Shown here: positions 8,275 through 16,989 of the stretch, one piece after another
How positions within the stretch are numbered: position 1 is the stretch's first letter
How the letters are laid out: each line of letters starts with the position of its first letter
Assembly: GCF_003268775.1 (NCBI RefSeq)
Contig: NZ_QLSU01000001.1
Span: 1 to 64,000 of the forward strand
Direction of reading: 5' to 3'
Source: Paraburkholderia unamae
GTDB taxonomy: Bacteria > Pseudomonadota > Gammaproteobacteria > Burkholderiales > Burkholderiaceae
DNA length: 64,000 bases
Position numbers and translations under genes: made by a program
Notes under the pieces: model-generated
What the model saw: the letters and a program-made list of their open reading frames with translations, nothing else
Told to the model about the DNA's origin: nothing
The model's database searches: none

Positions 8275-9399
8275 TTACTGCTTGACTTCGAGCGCCCACA
8301 GACCGTACTGCTTCACCGCGTCCGAATCGATGTTCGACTTGTCGATCAGATAGGTCGGCCACGCATAGTTTGCGGGCACGTCCTTCTTCGTCTCATAGTC
8401 GGTAATGAACGTCATCGCCTTCGCGGACATGCCGATCGGATTCTGCGAAATCGTCGCGTCCTGCTTGCCTGCACGGATCGCGGAGAGCGCCTGCGCCGTG
8501 CCGTCCGCACCGATCACCATGATGTGGCCGGGGTCGCCAAGCGGCTTGTAGCGGCCCGCGTTGTCGATCGCCTTCTCGGCGCCCACGGTGTTGTCGTCGT
8601 TCGCGCCGAATACCGCGTCGATCTGCGGATACTTCTGGAGAATGTTCGTCATCGCGTTGAGCGACTTCTCCTGGTCGAAGCCGCCTTCCTGGCGCGCGAC
8701 CACCTTGATGTCCGGATACTTCGCGATCTCCTCGGAGAAACCTTTCTCGCGATCGGTCGCAGCCGTCGTGCCGATAAGCCCGATCAGGTCGACCACGTTG
8801 CCCTTGGCCGAGCCATAGCGCTTCGTGAGTTGATCGGCGATCCACTTCGCGCCGGTCGCGCCAAGCGCTACGTTATCCGAAGCAACGAACGAAGTGACCT
8901 TGCCGCCGTCCGAGCCGCGGTCGAGCATGAAGACCGGCACATTCATCGAATTGGCCTTTTCCACGGCCGGAATGATCGCCTTCGAGTCGATCGGGTTGAG
9001 CACCAGTGCGCTTACGCCCTGACTCAGCAGATTGAGCGCGTCGTTGACCTGCTGCTGCGCGTCGCCGTTCGCGTTCGTCTGCACGAGGTCGAAGCCCTGC
9101 TTTTCGGCACCCCGCTCCACGCCGCTCTTGAGCCCCACGAAGAACGCGTTATTGAGCGTGGCGATCGAAAAGCCCACTTTCATCTTGACCACGCCGGGTG
9201 CGGCGGCGGCCTGTGCGGGCGCACTCGCCGCCGCCGGCTCCGAGGCAGCCGTGCTGGCCTCAGGCGACTCGCTCTTCGAACACCCCGCGAGCATCGCGGC
9301 GGCGGCAAATACCGCCACGCCCGCCGTCTTGCCCGCCGACGCTCCCACGCGCGCGCCGCGCGCCACCCAACTGTCGAAACCTGCTGAACTCCACGCCAT
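8275..9399 (-). CDS. Sugar-binding lipoprotein of the ABC importer (RbsB-like)
   Basis: A 374-residue periplasmic-binding-protein-fold protein (Peripla_BP_4). Start ATG 9399 has GGAGA 7 bp upstream. An unusually long N-terminus (about 39 residues) leads to a lipobox LAGC with Cys40, so it should be membrane-anchored, followed by an Ala/Pro/Ser-rich linker of about 30 residues and then the ligand-binding domain (VGFSIATLNNAFF). RbsB-type binding proteins of Gram-negatives are usually soluble, so lipidation is noteworthy. Its ligand is inferred from the operon to be a 5-modified ribose. A 127-bp gap separates it from the aldolase gene. Confidence 0.9.
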   Translation of the reverse strand: MAWSSAGFDSWVARGARVGASAGKTAGVAVFAAAAMLAGCSKSESPEASTAASEPAAASAPAQAAAAPGVVKMKVGFSIATLNNAFFVGLKSGVERGAEKQGFDLVQTNANGDAQQQVNDALNLLSQGVSALVLNPIDSKAIIPAVEKANSMNVPVFMLDRGSDGGKVTSFVASDNVALGATGAKWIADQLTKRYGSAKGNVVDLIGLIGTTAATDREKGFSEEIAKYPDIKVVARQEGGFDQEKSLNAMTNILQKYPQIDAVFGANDDNTVGAEKAIDNAGRYKPLGDPGHIMVIGADGTAQALSAIRAGKQDATISQNPIGMSAKAMTFITDYETKKDVPANYAWPTYLIDKSNIDSDAVKQYGLWALEVKQ

Positions 9400-9526
9400 C
9401 ACTGTCTCCTGTCTTTGATCTGCTGGTTATGGACTCGATGTTGACCGACCTGCGAACCGCCAACCGACTGCGTTACCGTGTGTACCGCCAATGCCAGGAC
9501 TGCCTGGGCGCGCGAGTTCCCGCGCC

Positions 9527-10189
9527 TCACTTGCGCGGGCCGTAGCCCTTGAACTTTTCGATGACTTCCTCCATGGCTGCGTCGCTGAGCAGCGGCGGCT
9601 CGCCAAGCTGGCACGCGAGCAGATATTGCTTCGCCAGCACCTCGACTTCATTCGCGAGCCACAAGGCTCGCGCAAGATCGCGCCCGAGCGCGATCACGCC
9701 GTGATGCGCAAGCAGGCACGCAAGCCGCTCGCGCAGGGCTTCGAGCGCGTGATCCGAGAGCGCCTGGCTGCCGAATGTCGCATACGGCGCGCAGCGAATC
9801 GAATTGCCGCCCGCTGCCGCCACCATGTAGTGATGCGCGGGAATCCCACGGCCGTGGATGGCCAGCGCCGTGGCCGCCTGCGAATGCGTGTGGACCACGG
9901 CGTTCACATCGGCCCGTTCGCGCAGAATGTCACGATGAAAACGCCATTCCGAGGAAGGCCGTTGCGCTTCGAAAAGCGCATCGTCGTCGCGTACGTCGAG
10001 TGGCATCCACACGATGCGCTCGCGCGTGAGCGCGGCGCACGGCACGCCGCTCGGCGTGATGAAGAGTCCGTCGCGCCAGCGCGCGCTCACATTGCCCGAC
10101 GTGCCCTGATTGATGCCGAGACGCTCCATCTCGCGCATGGTGTGGACGATCTGCTCGCGCAGCCCCGCTTCGGCGCGTGCGTCGCTCAT
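9527..10189 (-). CDS. Class II aldolase, L-fuculose-1-phosphate aldolase (FucA) type
   Basis: A 220-residue zinc aldolase. It follows FucA closely: GTSGNVSAR, the catalytic Glu in SSEWRFH (E81), zinc ligands H100, H102 and H163, the HYMVAAAGGNS block and the C-terminal EKFKGYG. The spacings E81-H100 and H102-H163 equal those of FucA (E73-H92, H94-H155). This separates it from MtnB, the related dehydratase of classical methionine salvage. In the DHAP shunt such an aldolase splits 5-methylthioribulose-1-phosphate or 5-deoxyribulose-1-phosphate into DHAP plus an aldehyde. Its ATG overlaps the mtnA stop by 4 bp, fitting direct product transfer from the isomerase. Confidence 0.9.
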   Translation of the reverse strand: MSDARAEAGLREQIVHTMREMERLGINQGTSGNVSARWRDGLFITPSGVPCAALTRERIVWMPLDVRDDDALFEAQRPSSEWRFHRDILRERADVNAVVHTHSQAATALAIHGRGIPAHHYMVAAAGGNSIRCAPYATFGSQALSDHALEALRERLACLLAHHGVIALGRDLARALWLANEVEVLAKQYLLACQLGEPPLLSDAAMEEVIEKFKGYGPRK

Positions 10190-11262
10190 GCAGGCGCTCC
10201 CGTCTTGAAGAGCGCCGCGAGGTTGGTGTCGAACGGCGCGCGCACGATCCCCAGCTCCGTGACGATGCCGGTGACGAGCGCGTGCGGCGTGACGTCGAAG
10301 GCCGGGTTGCGTACCTTCATGCCCTCGGGCGCAACGCGTCGGCCCGCGAGTTGCGCGACCTCTTCCGCACCGCGCTCTTCAATCACGATGTCCGCGCCGC
10401 TCGGGGTACGCAAGTCCAGCGTGGATGAAGGGCACGCCACATAAAACGGGATGCCGAAGTGTTTGGCCGCGATCGCCACGCCGAGTGTGCCGATCTTGTT
10501 CGCGACGTCGCCGTTCGCCGCCACGCGGTCGGTGCCGACGATCACGAGATCGATGAGCCCTTGCGACATCAGCGCGGGCGCCATGCTATCGGTGATGAGC
10601 GTGACGTCGAGTCCGGCTTGCTGCAATTCGTAGGCGGTGAGGCGCGCGCCTTGCAGGAGCGGCCGCGTCTCGTCCGCGTACACACGAAACGCCGCGCCGT
10701 CACGGTGAGCGCAATACAAGGGTGCGGTCGCGGTGCCGATACCGGTGGTCGCAAGCGCGCCGGCGTTGCAATGCGTGAGCACGCCGCTGCCGGGTTCGAT
10801 CAGCGCGCGTCCCGCCTCTCCAATACGCGCGCATAGTTCGATATCCTCATGATGAATGCGCTTGGCCTCGTCAACCAGCGCTTCGTAGAGCGCTGCACCC
10901 GTTTGCGCCGCGTCGCCGCGCGCATGGGCGAGCATACGTTCGAGCGCCCAGCGCAGATTCACCGCCGTGGGTCGCGCGCTATCGAGATACGCCGCGCGCT
11001 GCTCGAGGCGCGTGAGAAACGCATCGCGCGCGGCAGGCTGATCGCGCTGCATCGCCACGCACAGGCCGTACGCCGCGGCGACGCCGATCGCGGGCGCCCC
11101 GCGCACGCGCAACTCGTGTATTGCGCGCCATACGGCTTCGACGCTGTCCGCCGCCTCGACGACGCATACCTGTGGCAGGCGCGTCTGGTCGAGCAGATAA
11201 AGGGTGTCGTCGCGCCACTCGATGGTGGGCGGAAGACTCGAATGGTTCGGCTGCAACGCCAT
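10186..11262 (-). CDS. mtnA: 5-methylthioribose-1-phosphate isomerase MtnA (also 5-deoxyribose-1-phosphate)
   Basis: A 358-residue member of the MtnA/eIF2B-related isomerases, converting aldose-1-phosphate to ketose-1-phosphate. The catalytic residues are present: Cys165 (HCNAGAL) and Asp245 (GTDRVAANGDVANKIGT). RVRGAPAIG near residue 52 is the usual substrate loop. Start ATG 11262 has GGAG 6 bp upstream. It follows mtnK by 73 bp and is coupled to the aldolase gene. No mtnB, mtnC, mtnD or mtnE is present in the window, so the universal methionine salvage route is not encoded here. Confidence 0.94.
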   Translation of the reverse strand: MALQPNHSSLPPTIEWRDDTLYLLDQTRLPQVCVVEAADSVEAVWRAIHELRVRGAPAIGVAAAYGLCVAMQRDQPAARDAFLTRLEQRAAYLDSARPTAVNLRWALERMLAHARGDAAQTGAALYEALVDEAKRIHHEDIELCARIGEAGRALIEPGSGVLTHCNAGALATTGIGTATAPLYCAHRDGAAFRVYADETRPLLQGARLTAYELQQAGLDVTLITDSMAPALMSQGLIDLVIVGTDRVAANGDVANKIGTLGVAIAAKHFGIPFYVACPSSTLDLRTPSGADIVIEERGAEEVAQLAGRRVAPEGMKVRNPAFDVTPHALVTGIVTELGIVRAPFDTNLAALFKTGAPA

Positions 11263-11335
11263 ACGTTCTCCGTCGATGCCGGTTGGTCAGACTTTGCCGC
11301 GTGAGCGGCGCAGGGGGTGCTTCAGGATTACGTGT

Positions 11336-12601
11336 TCAGGTGTTCGCGGGCTCCGCTAGCACCTGGGCGGCCAGCGCAGTGGCCGCTTCGATCGAGGCCA
11401 GTTCGCGCCGCTGCACGAGCAGCGCCTCGGCGAGCTTCAGGCAGCGCACTTCCACCTGCGCGCGCACCGCTTCGTCCTCAATGCTGGTGATCTCCGCAAC
11501 TTTCGCCACGCCGACGATGCGCCGGATCATCTTGCAGCCCGCGAAGCCGAGGGTATCCGCAAGAAGCCGCCGCATGAAGTCTTCGCGAAAGGCCTCGGCC
11601 GCGCGCGTATCGGCAGCGCCGCCAATCCATGCGCGGCCCGTCTCGTGCTCGTGCGCGCGCCAGAGTTGCGCGAACTTCTGCGCGAAGCCGTTCCACACGG
11701 CTTCGGTCTGATCGAGCAACCAGCGCTGATACGCCTGCGGTTCGCGCCCCGCCGCGCGGTCGTGCCATTCGCGCGCGTAGCAGGCGAGCAGCAGGTTCGC
11801 AATGAATGCGCCCGTGTCAAAGCCCATTGGACCGTAGAACGCGAACTCCGGATCGATCACATAGGTCTCGTGCTCGTTCGCCATGATCGAGCCGGTATGC
11901 AGGTCGCCATGCACGAGCGTTTCCGCATGATTCATGAACGCCCACTTCATCTCGCCCGCCGCGCGGCGCAGCGGTTCGTGCGCGCGCAGGCGCTCGACGG
12001 CCGCCGCAGGTAGCGCCGGGCTGTACACATTCGACGGATTGTCCTCGAATGGAAACGTGAACACGAGGTCCTCGGTAATCCGGCACAACTCCGCGTTGAT
12101 GTCGCCACTCACGGCTGTCTTCTTCTCATTGGGTGCGAGATAGAGGTCGGAGCCGTGAAAGAGCGTGCGCGCGAGAAACGTGGAAATGTGACCGGCCAGG
12201 CGCGGGTACACGATGCCTTCGGTCAGGGCCTGACGCAGCACGCGATGCGAGTCGAGCCGCTGCATGACCATGAGGTACTTTTCGCTGTCGGCGTGATAGA
12301 CGCTCGGCACATGCTCCGGGCATAGCGCGCCGAAGCGGCGCAACGCGGCCACTTCGCGCTCCATGCGCTCGCGCGGCAAGGGCCAGCTCTCGCCCACCAG
12401 CCGCAGGAAAGGCGGCGCCTGCTTGACCACCACACTGCGGCGCGGGTCGCGCGCGCTGCTCACGAAGTAGACGTAGTTCAGATTGCCGTCGCCCACTTCC
12501 ATGACATCTAGTTCGCTATCCTCACCAAGTCGCGCACTGACGGCAGGAATACCCTTCAGGTATGCCGCCAGTTCGGAAGCGCTGAAAGCCTCGAAGTGCA
12601 T
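11336..12601 (-). CDS. mtnK: S-methyl-5-thioribose kinase MtnK
   Basis: A 421-residue kinase of the choline-kinase-like fold that phosphorylates the C1 hydroxyl of 5-methylthioribose (and, in DHAP-shunt organisms, 5-deoxyribose). Visible features are the nucleotide loop DGN at 38-40, K60 in VVVKQAPP, the catalytic loop HGDLHTGS at 231-238 with D233, and the metal-binding IDPEFAFYGPMGF from 249. AGGA lies upstream of the ATG. Because a kinase rather than a phosphorylase starts the pathway, the free sugar is the substrate, which fits the importer in the same operon. Lies 38 bp after the GntR gene. Confidence 0.94.
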   Translation of the reverse strand: MHFEAFSASELAAYLKGIPAVSARLGEDSELDVMEVGDGNLNYVYFVSSARDPRRSVVVKQAPPFLRLVGESWPLPRERMEREVAALRRFGALCPEHVPSVYHADSEKYLMVMQRLDSHRVLRQALTEGIVYPRLAGHISTFLARTLFHGSDLYLAPNEKKTAVSGDINAELCRITEDLVFTFPFEDNPSNVYSPALPAAAVERLRAHEPLRRAAGEMKWAFMNHAETLVHGDLHTGSIMANEHETYVIDPEFAFYGPMGFDTGAFIANLLLACYAREWHDRAAGREPQAYQRWLLDQTEAVWNGFAQKFAQLWRAHEHETGRAWIGGAADTRAAEAFREDFMRRLLADTLGFAGCKMIRRIVGVAKVAEITSIEDEAVRAQVEVRCLKLAEALLVQRRELASIEAATALAAQVLAEPANT

Positions 12602-12639
12602 GGGTTTTCCTGTCCGAAAGTTAGGCCCGCGGGCCGCGT

Positions 12640-13353
12640 CTAACGTCGTTTGCGTACGAGATCGAACTTGAAAATACTGGCGTTGTAGTAGTCGTTGCTG
12701 TAGCAGACCGCCCGGCCGGTTTCGTCGAAGTCCACTTCGTCGATCAGCAGAAAGAGGCCAAGGCTCTCCTGCAATTCCGGCAAGTCGCGCGGCGTGAGTA
12801 CCGTGGGCTGGATCGAGCTGTGCGTGTGCGAAAGCCGGATGCCCGCGCGCTCGAACGTGCCGAACAACGACTCGCCCAGTTCCTCCCCTTCGAGCACCGA
12901 CTTCGGCACGATGTCGATGCAGTAGGCGGCGATCGCGTCGTCGGCGCGGCGTACGCGCTCCAGCCGCACACAGGGCTCGCCCTCCGCGAGACCAAGCTTC
13001 TGCGCAAGACTGGCCGACGCCGCCATCGTCTTCACCTGAATACGGCTCGTGGAGGGCACCGCGCCCACACTGCGGATCATGTCCGTCACAGACATCAGAT
13101 CATCCAGCCCGCCTTGCAGCTTAAGCGCAATCTGTCTGACGAAAGTCCCTTTGCCGTGCACACGCGTGAGCAAACCGTGGGAAATCATCTGCGCCACCGC
13201 TTCACGCAGGCTCGAACGGCCCACGCCCAGCAGTTCGCAAAGCTCGGGTTCCGTGGGAATCTGGTCGCCGGGCTTGAGCGAGCGCTCGCGGATCATTGCC
13301 AGCAGTGAATCCTGGATCCGGTCGCTCATCGACTGATCGACGCTCAGGCGCAT
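12640..13353 (-). CDS. GntR family regulator with UTRA effector domain
   Basis: A 237-residue regulator with an N-terminal winged helix (ELLGVGRSSLREAVAQM, about residues 9-75) and a C-terminal UTRA ligand domain (from about residue 90; AYCIDIVPKSVLEGEELGES and the closing NDYYNASIFKFDLV). UTRA domains bind small sugars or their phosphates. It is the first gene of the mtnK-mtnA-aldolase-importer-dhaKL operon, and an 18-bp perfect palindrome lies 35 bp upstream of its start. It is probably a repressor of its own operon, released by a sugar or sugar phosphate of the pathway. Confidence 0.9.
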   Translation of the reverse strand: MRLSVDQSMSDRIQDSLLAMIRERSLKPGDQIPTEPELCELLGVGRSSLREAVAQMISHGLLTRVHGKGTFVRQIALKLQGGLDDLMSVTDMIRSVGAVPSTSRIQVKTMAASASLAQKLGLAEGEPCVRLERVRRADDAIAAYCIDIVPKSVLEGEELGESLFGTFERAGIRLSHTHSSIQPTVLTPRDLPELQESLGLFLLIDEVDFDETGRAVCYSNDYYNASIFKFDLVRKRR

Positions 13354-13387
13354 GGTTGCCTTCGGTAGCCACGTTACGCGCCAATTT

Positions 13388-13405
13388 ACATCAGACGTCT
13401 GATGT
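13388..13405. promoter_or_regulatory. 18-bp perfect palindrome, probable GntR operator
   Basis: ACATCAGACGTCTGATGT is its own reverse complement over all 18 bp. It lies 35 bp upstream of the GntR start codon, where it could overlap the operon promoter. Symmetry and position fit a dimeric GntR-family regulator acting on its own operon. Confidence 0.75.
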
Positions 13406-13663
13406 CATCGACCCGTGGTTTTCCCTTGCTTGCAATGCAACATTGCCCCGGGAGGCCGGTATGGGAAACGACGTTATCAAACATGAAATCGCGCCGTGCT
13501 CGCGGTTCGCCTCGCTGTACACGTGGTGAATCGAAAAACGCTAACCTGTCGCCAGGCCGCCGCGTCATGCGCTGCCGGACCTTTGCAAGCGTTTTTTGTC
13601 AGGCTGCCCGAACCGCGAGCTTGCTCGCGCCCGCAGTCGGTAACTCTCTCTGGAGTGACCATC

Positions 13664-14137
13664 ATGAACACGCAACGCCATGCTCCCCGTATCGCCTCGC
13701 CCCTTCTTGCCGCGATTTGCGCACTCGCGATGGCAAGCGGCGCAGTGGCGCAGACGGCCGCGCCCACGAACGCCGGCGAAGCCCCCAGTGCCGGCATGCC
13801 GCAAACGGAGCAGCAAGGCGACGTATCGTTCGTGTCCGGCGGAGTTGGCCGCGACGAATCCACCGCGCTACGCCAGGCACGCAGTCAATGGCCGCTGTCG
13901 CTACTGCTCACCGGTCCGGGGTCGTCTTATGTCTCCGATGTCCGTGTGCAGATTGCCAATGCCGGAGGCACGACGGTGCTCGACACGAGTGCGCATGGAC
14001 CGTACATGCTCGTGCGCCTGCCCGCGGGCAGCTATACGATCAACGCCACCTACGGCAGCGTAACGAGGCGGCAGACCGTGAACGTGCATGGCAATGGCAG
14101 CGCGCGCGCGACCTTCGCGTTCCCGGCGAATCATTGA
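13664..14137 (+). CDS. Secreted carboxypeptidase-regulatory-like domain protein
   Basis: A 157-residue exported protein. The start at 13664 has GGAG 8 bp upstream and opens a clear signal peptide (hydrophobic run LLAAICALAMA, cleavage after ASGAVAQ at about residue 28); the longer upstream frame would bury it. The mature part has GDVSFVSGGVGRDE, a motif I associate with a Burkholderia periplasmic family, then a beta-sandwich-like segment (VSDVRVQIANAGG, LPAGSYTINATYG, RQTVNVHGNG) of the carboxypeptidase regulatory-like type. Function unknown; it probably acts in the periplasm. Stands alone, convergent with the MFS gene 21 bp downstream. Confidence 0.8.
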   Translation: MNTQRHAPRIASPLLAAICALAMASGAVAQTAAPTNAGEAPSAGMPQTEQQGDVSFVSGGVGRDESTALRQARSQWPLSLLLTGPGSSYVSDVRVQIANAGGTTVLDTSAHGPYMLVRLPAGSYTINATYGSVTRRQTVNVHGNGSARATFAFPANH

Positions 14138-14158
14138 ACGTGATTTGTGCGGCGTCGT

Positions 14159-15373
14159 TCAGGCCTGTGCGCGCCGGTGCGTGATCAGGCGGGAAAAGGT
14201 CAGCGCAAGCGCCAGCAACCCCAGTGCGGCGAATGCCAGCCAACTGCGTGTGGACCACTGTTCGACCACCATCGCCGCAATCAATATCCCGCACGATTGG
14301 CCAAGAAACAGGACGCACGAGAATAGTGAAACTGCCGTTCCCCTGGCGCGGGGCGCCATTTGCGTGGCGTTCATTTGCAGAACGTTGTGCAACGAATAAA
14401 AGCCAAACCCCGCAAAAAAACATGCGGGCAAGGCAACGGACACGGACGGCGCCACAGCCAGGATGACGAGAGACGCAAACAGAAAGAGCCCTCCCATGAT
14501 GGCGAAGCCTCTTTCGCTCAAGCGCGCGAGCAGCAGGCCTGCGCATCGGCTGTAGGTCAAGCCGCCCAGGCCGTAGAGCGCCACCGTCAACGCCGCGCTG
14601 GACATCGACAAGCCCATTGCAGCGTGCAGATGCGTTGGCATGAATGCAAGAACGCTGTATGCGAAGCCGCCCTCAAGGAAAGTAACGAGCAGGACGACTC
14701 TTGCCCATGGCTCGGCGAGAACGAGCTTCACGCGATCAAAAAAGTTGCCGTCCTTCTGCAACGCAAATGCCTGTGAATGGCGTGCCTCGAGAATCGCGAG
14801 TATCGCGCCCACGAAAAATACAACGGCCATGGGAAGAAACGCGCCGCGCCAGCCAAAATGCGCCGACATTACACCGCCCGCCCATTGGCCGGCGATCATG
14901 CCAAAGACAGTCGCGCCCAGCAGTTTTGCGAGAACGGCCTGCCTGCGTTCATAGGCAACGTTGTCGCCTATCCACGCCATGGTCAGCGGCACGATGCCCG
15001 CGGCAGCCGCGCCCGAGAGAAAGCGCGCTGCAATCAATTGATCGAATGAGTGCGCGAAAAAAGCGGCGGCGTTGCCAAAAGCACAAAGCGCCGTAGCAAC
15101 AGCAATGACGCGAATCTTGCCGAATTTGTCGCCGGCCGGTCCGAAGAAGAGTTGAATGACACCGTATGCCAACGCAAAGACGGAAATGCTCTTTGACGCG
15201 GCCTCCGTTGTCACCGAGAACGACTCGGACAGTGCGGGCAACATGGCGTCGCAGACCCGCATCGAAGCCAGGCTTGCAAAACAGCAGACGTAGAGCGTGA
15301 GAACAAGGCGGCGATGCAACCCGTGTTCTGCGTTCCCCTTGAAATCACCCAACGCCGCGTCCGCTTTATTCAC
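14159..15373 (-). CDS. MFS transporter
   Basis: About 404 residues with twelve predicted hydrophobic segments. The MFS loop between helices 2 and 3 is GPAGDKFGKIR, and ARFLSGAAAAGIVPL follows in helix 4. Two GTG codons in tandem can start the gene; the second (15373) is better spaced from AGGA. The fold looks like drug/metabolite exporters with unknown substrate. It lies 47 bp after the EthD gene and closes the catabolic cluster, so it may export or import a pathway compound. Confidence 0.85.
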   Translation of the reverse strand: MNKADAALGDFKGNAEHGLHRRLVLTLYVCCFASLASMRVCDAMLPALSESFSVTTEAASKSISVFALAYGVIQLFFGPAGDKFGKIRVIAVATALCAFGNAAAFFAHSFDQLIAARFLSGAAAAGIVPLTMAWIGDNVAYERRQAVLAKLLGATVFGMIAGQWAGGVMSAHFGWRGAFLPMAVVFFVGAILAILEARHSQAFALQKDGNFFDRVKLVLAEPWARVVLLVTFLEGGFAYSVLAFMPTHLHAAMGLSMSSAALTVALYGLGGLTYSRCAGLLLARLSERGFAIMGGLFLFASLVILAVAPSVSVALPACFFAGFGFYSLHNVLQMNATQMAPRARGTAVSLFSCVLFLGQSCGILIAAMVVEQWSTRSWLAFAALGLLALALTFSRLITHRRAQA

Positions 15374-15420
15374 CACGCCTTCCTCGACTCAACCATTTTT
15401 CCCAGCCATTTTCCCTCGCG

Positions 15421-16083
15421 TCAACCGACGATCTTCAAGGGATCTATTTGCCACGCCGTGGCTCGCCTGACCGCGCTTTCCAGCGCCTTGAGCCAGTTAC
15501 CCGAAGCGAACGCACGCGAAGCGTCGCCCTCCCCGGCAAACCACAGCGACGCGAAAACCGACGGCGGATCGCCCTCGAATCCGAGCGATTCGCGATGCGC
15601 TGTCGTCTCGACCCTTTCCGTCGACCATTCAACGCAGCCCGCCAGGCCCAAACTCTCCTGCAAGCGCCGGATAGCGCTTTCGGACTCGTCCAGGAGCTTT
15701 GCCGCGATCATGACTTTCAGCAGGCCGGGACGGATCTGCCGCGCACCATCTTCAACCCGGCAGAGGGTGATTCCATCGAGGAACTTCAATTCATCTGCCG
15801 GCAGCCATTCCCTCACGACTGCCGTTTCACCCGCTGCCGCCATTGCGGCCTCGTGTTCAAACTCCAGTTCAACGATTCCGTCACATTCGTAAGCCGCTTC
15901 GCTCGGGTAACTCCATAGCCTGGCGTCAACACGATTCTGCGTATAGGCCGCGATGCCCGGCATGGCGGTAGCTATTTTCGCATGTGGCCCCGCCCAGTGA
16001 GTTCGAAATTCCTCGCTGGTGAGATCGGCGCGCCGGCGAAGGAGCGACGAGCGCTTCGCCGTCGAAGGTATTAATTTGCTCAC
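15421..16083 (-). CDS. EthD domain-containing protein
   Basis: About 220 residues. The N-terminal third is a clear EthD/dimeric alpha-beta-barrel domain (KRSSLLRRRADLTSEEFRTHW, GPHAKIATAMPGIAAYTQNRV). A second half with WFAGEGDASRAF looks like a degenerate repeat of the same barrel. EthD-fold proteins include oxygenases, decarboxylases and accessory factors; no reaction can be named here. The start is uncertain: GTG 16083 gives the usual short N-terminus, GTG 16095 is the longer choice, and neither has a well-placed Shine-Dalgarno sequence. Downstream of an SDR gene in the same orientation. Confidence 0.75.
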   Translation of the reverse strand: MSKLIPSTAKRSSLLRRRADLTSEEFRTHWAGPHAKIATAMPGIAAYTQNRVDARLWSYPSEAAYECDGIVELEFEHEAAMAAAGETAVVREWLPADELKFLDGITLCRVEDGARQIRPGLLKVMIAAKLLDESESAIRRLQESLGLAGCVEWSTERVETTAHRESLGFEGDPPSVFASLWFAGEGDASRAFASGNWLKALESAVRRATAWQIDPLKIVG

Positions 16084-16169
16084 TTTGGTACGCACTCCAT
16101 GACGTGGCCCGCAATGCGAACCAGGGAATATCGATGTCTACGGTCACTGCGAGGATTGCGGCGCACGCG

Positions 16170-16922
16170 CTAGCGCGCCGTGTAACCGCCGTCCACAAAC
16201 CACGTTTGCCCAGTGGTAAAGCTCGCTTTATCGGACAAGAGAAACAGGATCGCCTCCATGATCTCGTTTGAACGGGCGAGGCGGCCCATCGGGTGGAGTG
16301 CGGCGATCTTCTCTTTCTCGTCGTCGCCTCGGCCCGACAGTAGCGGCGTATCGACGTAGCCGGGAGCCACGGCATTGACCCGCACGCCTTGTTCGACATA
16401 GTCCAGCGCCGCCGCCTTCGTGATCCCCACGACACCGTGCTTCGCGGCGACATACGGAGCGCGCCCGGCCAAAGCCACGCCGCCCAGAATCGACGAAAGA
16501 TTGACAACGGCGCCGCCGCCGCTGGCGATCAGTGCGGGTATCTCGTACTTCAAGGCGAGGAACACGCCCGTCAAATTGACCGCGATGTTTCTCGACCAGG
16601 TCTCGACGGAAACCTCGTGAAGCGCTGAAAACGGCACTGCAATGCCCGCATTGTTGACCGCCAGATGGAGTGCGCCAAAGGCATCGACCGATTTGCCGAC
16701 GGCTGCTTCCATGTCGCCCGGATTGGACACGTCGGCCTGTATGGCTATTGCGCGACCTTGTTGCGCTTCGATACGCTCAACGGTCTGCAACGCGTTTTCC
16801 AGATTGAAGTCCACCACTGCGACCACGGCCCCTCTGGTTGCGAGCGCCACGCACGTTTGCGCGCCAATTCCCGATCCACCGCCTGTTACAAACGCAGACT
16901 TGCCTGCGAATTCAGAACTCAT
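16170..16922 (-). CDS. SDR family NAD(P)-dependent oxidoreductase
   Basis: A 250-residue classical short-chain dehydrogenase. The cofactor motif is GGGSGIGAQ near residue 14, the structural motif NNAGIA near 90, the catalytic Tyr/Lys pair is in APYVAAKHG near residue 155, and the C-terminus is TGQTWFVDGGYTAR. Asp in VVDFNLENA at the end of beta-2 suggests NAD(H). GGAG precedes the ATG. It probably oxidises a hydroxyl or reduces a ketone in the pathway of the unassigned cluster. Confidence 0.92.
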   Translation of the reverse strand: MSSEFAGKSAFVTGGGSGIGAQTCVALATRGAVVAVVDFNLENALQTVERIEAQQGRAIAIQADVSNPGDMEAAVGKSVDAFGALHLAVNNAGIAVPFSALHEVSVETWSRNIAVNLTGVFLALKYEIPALIASGGGAVVNLSSILGGVALAGRAPYVAAKHGVVGITKAAALDYVEQGVRVNAVAPGYVDTPLLSGRGDDEKEKIAALHPMGRLARSNEIMEAILFLLSDKASFTTGQTWFVDGGYTAR

Positions 16923-16989
16923 CTCAATCTCCTTGATTCATCGAAACCCGCACACTTCGGTTGAACTTTGCCTCTAGCCACGATTTGCT

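Noticed and set aside
9527..10189. MtnB (methylthioribulose-1-phosphate dehydratase), suggested by the linkage to mtnK and mtnA
   Set aside because: The protein follows FucA in its active-site spacings and blocks (SSEWRFH, AAAGGNS), and no mtnC/D/E follow, so an aldolase is the better call.
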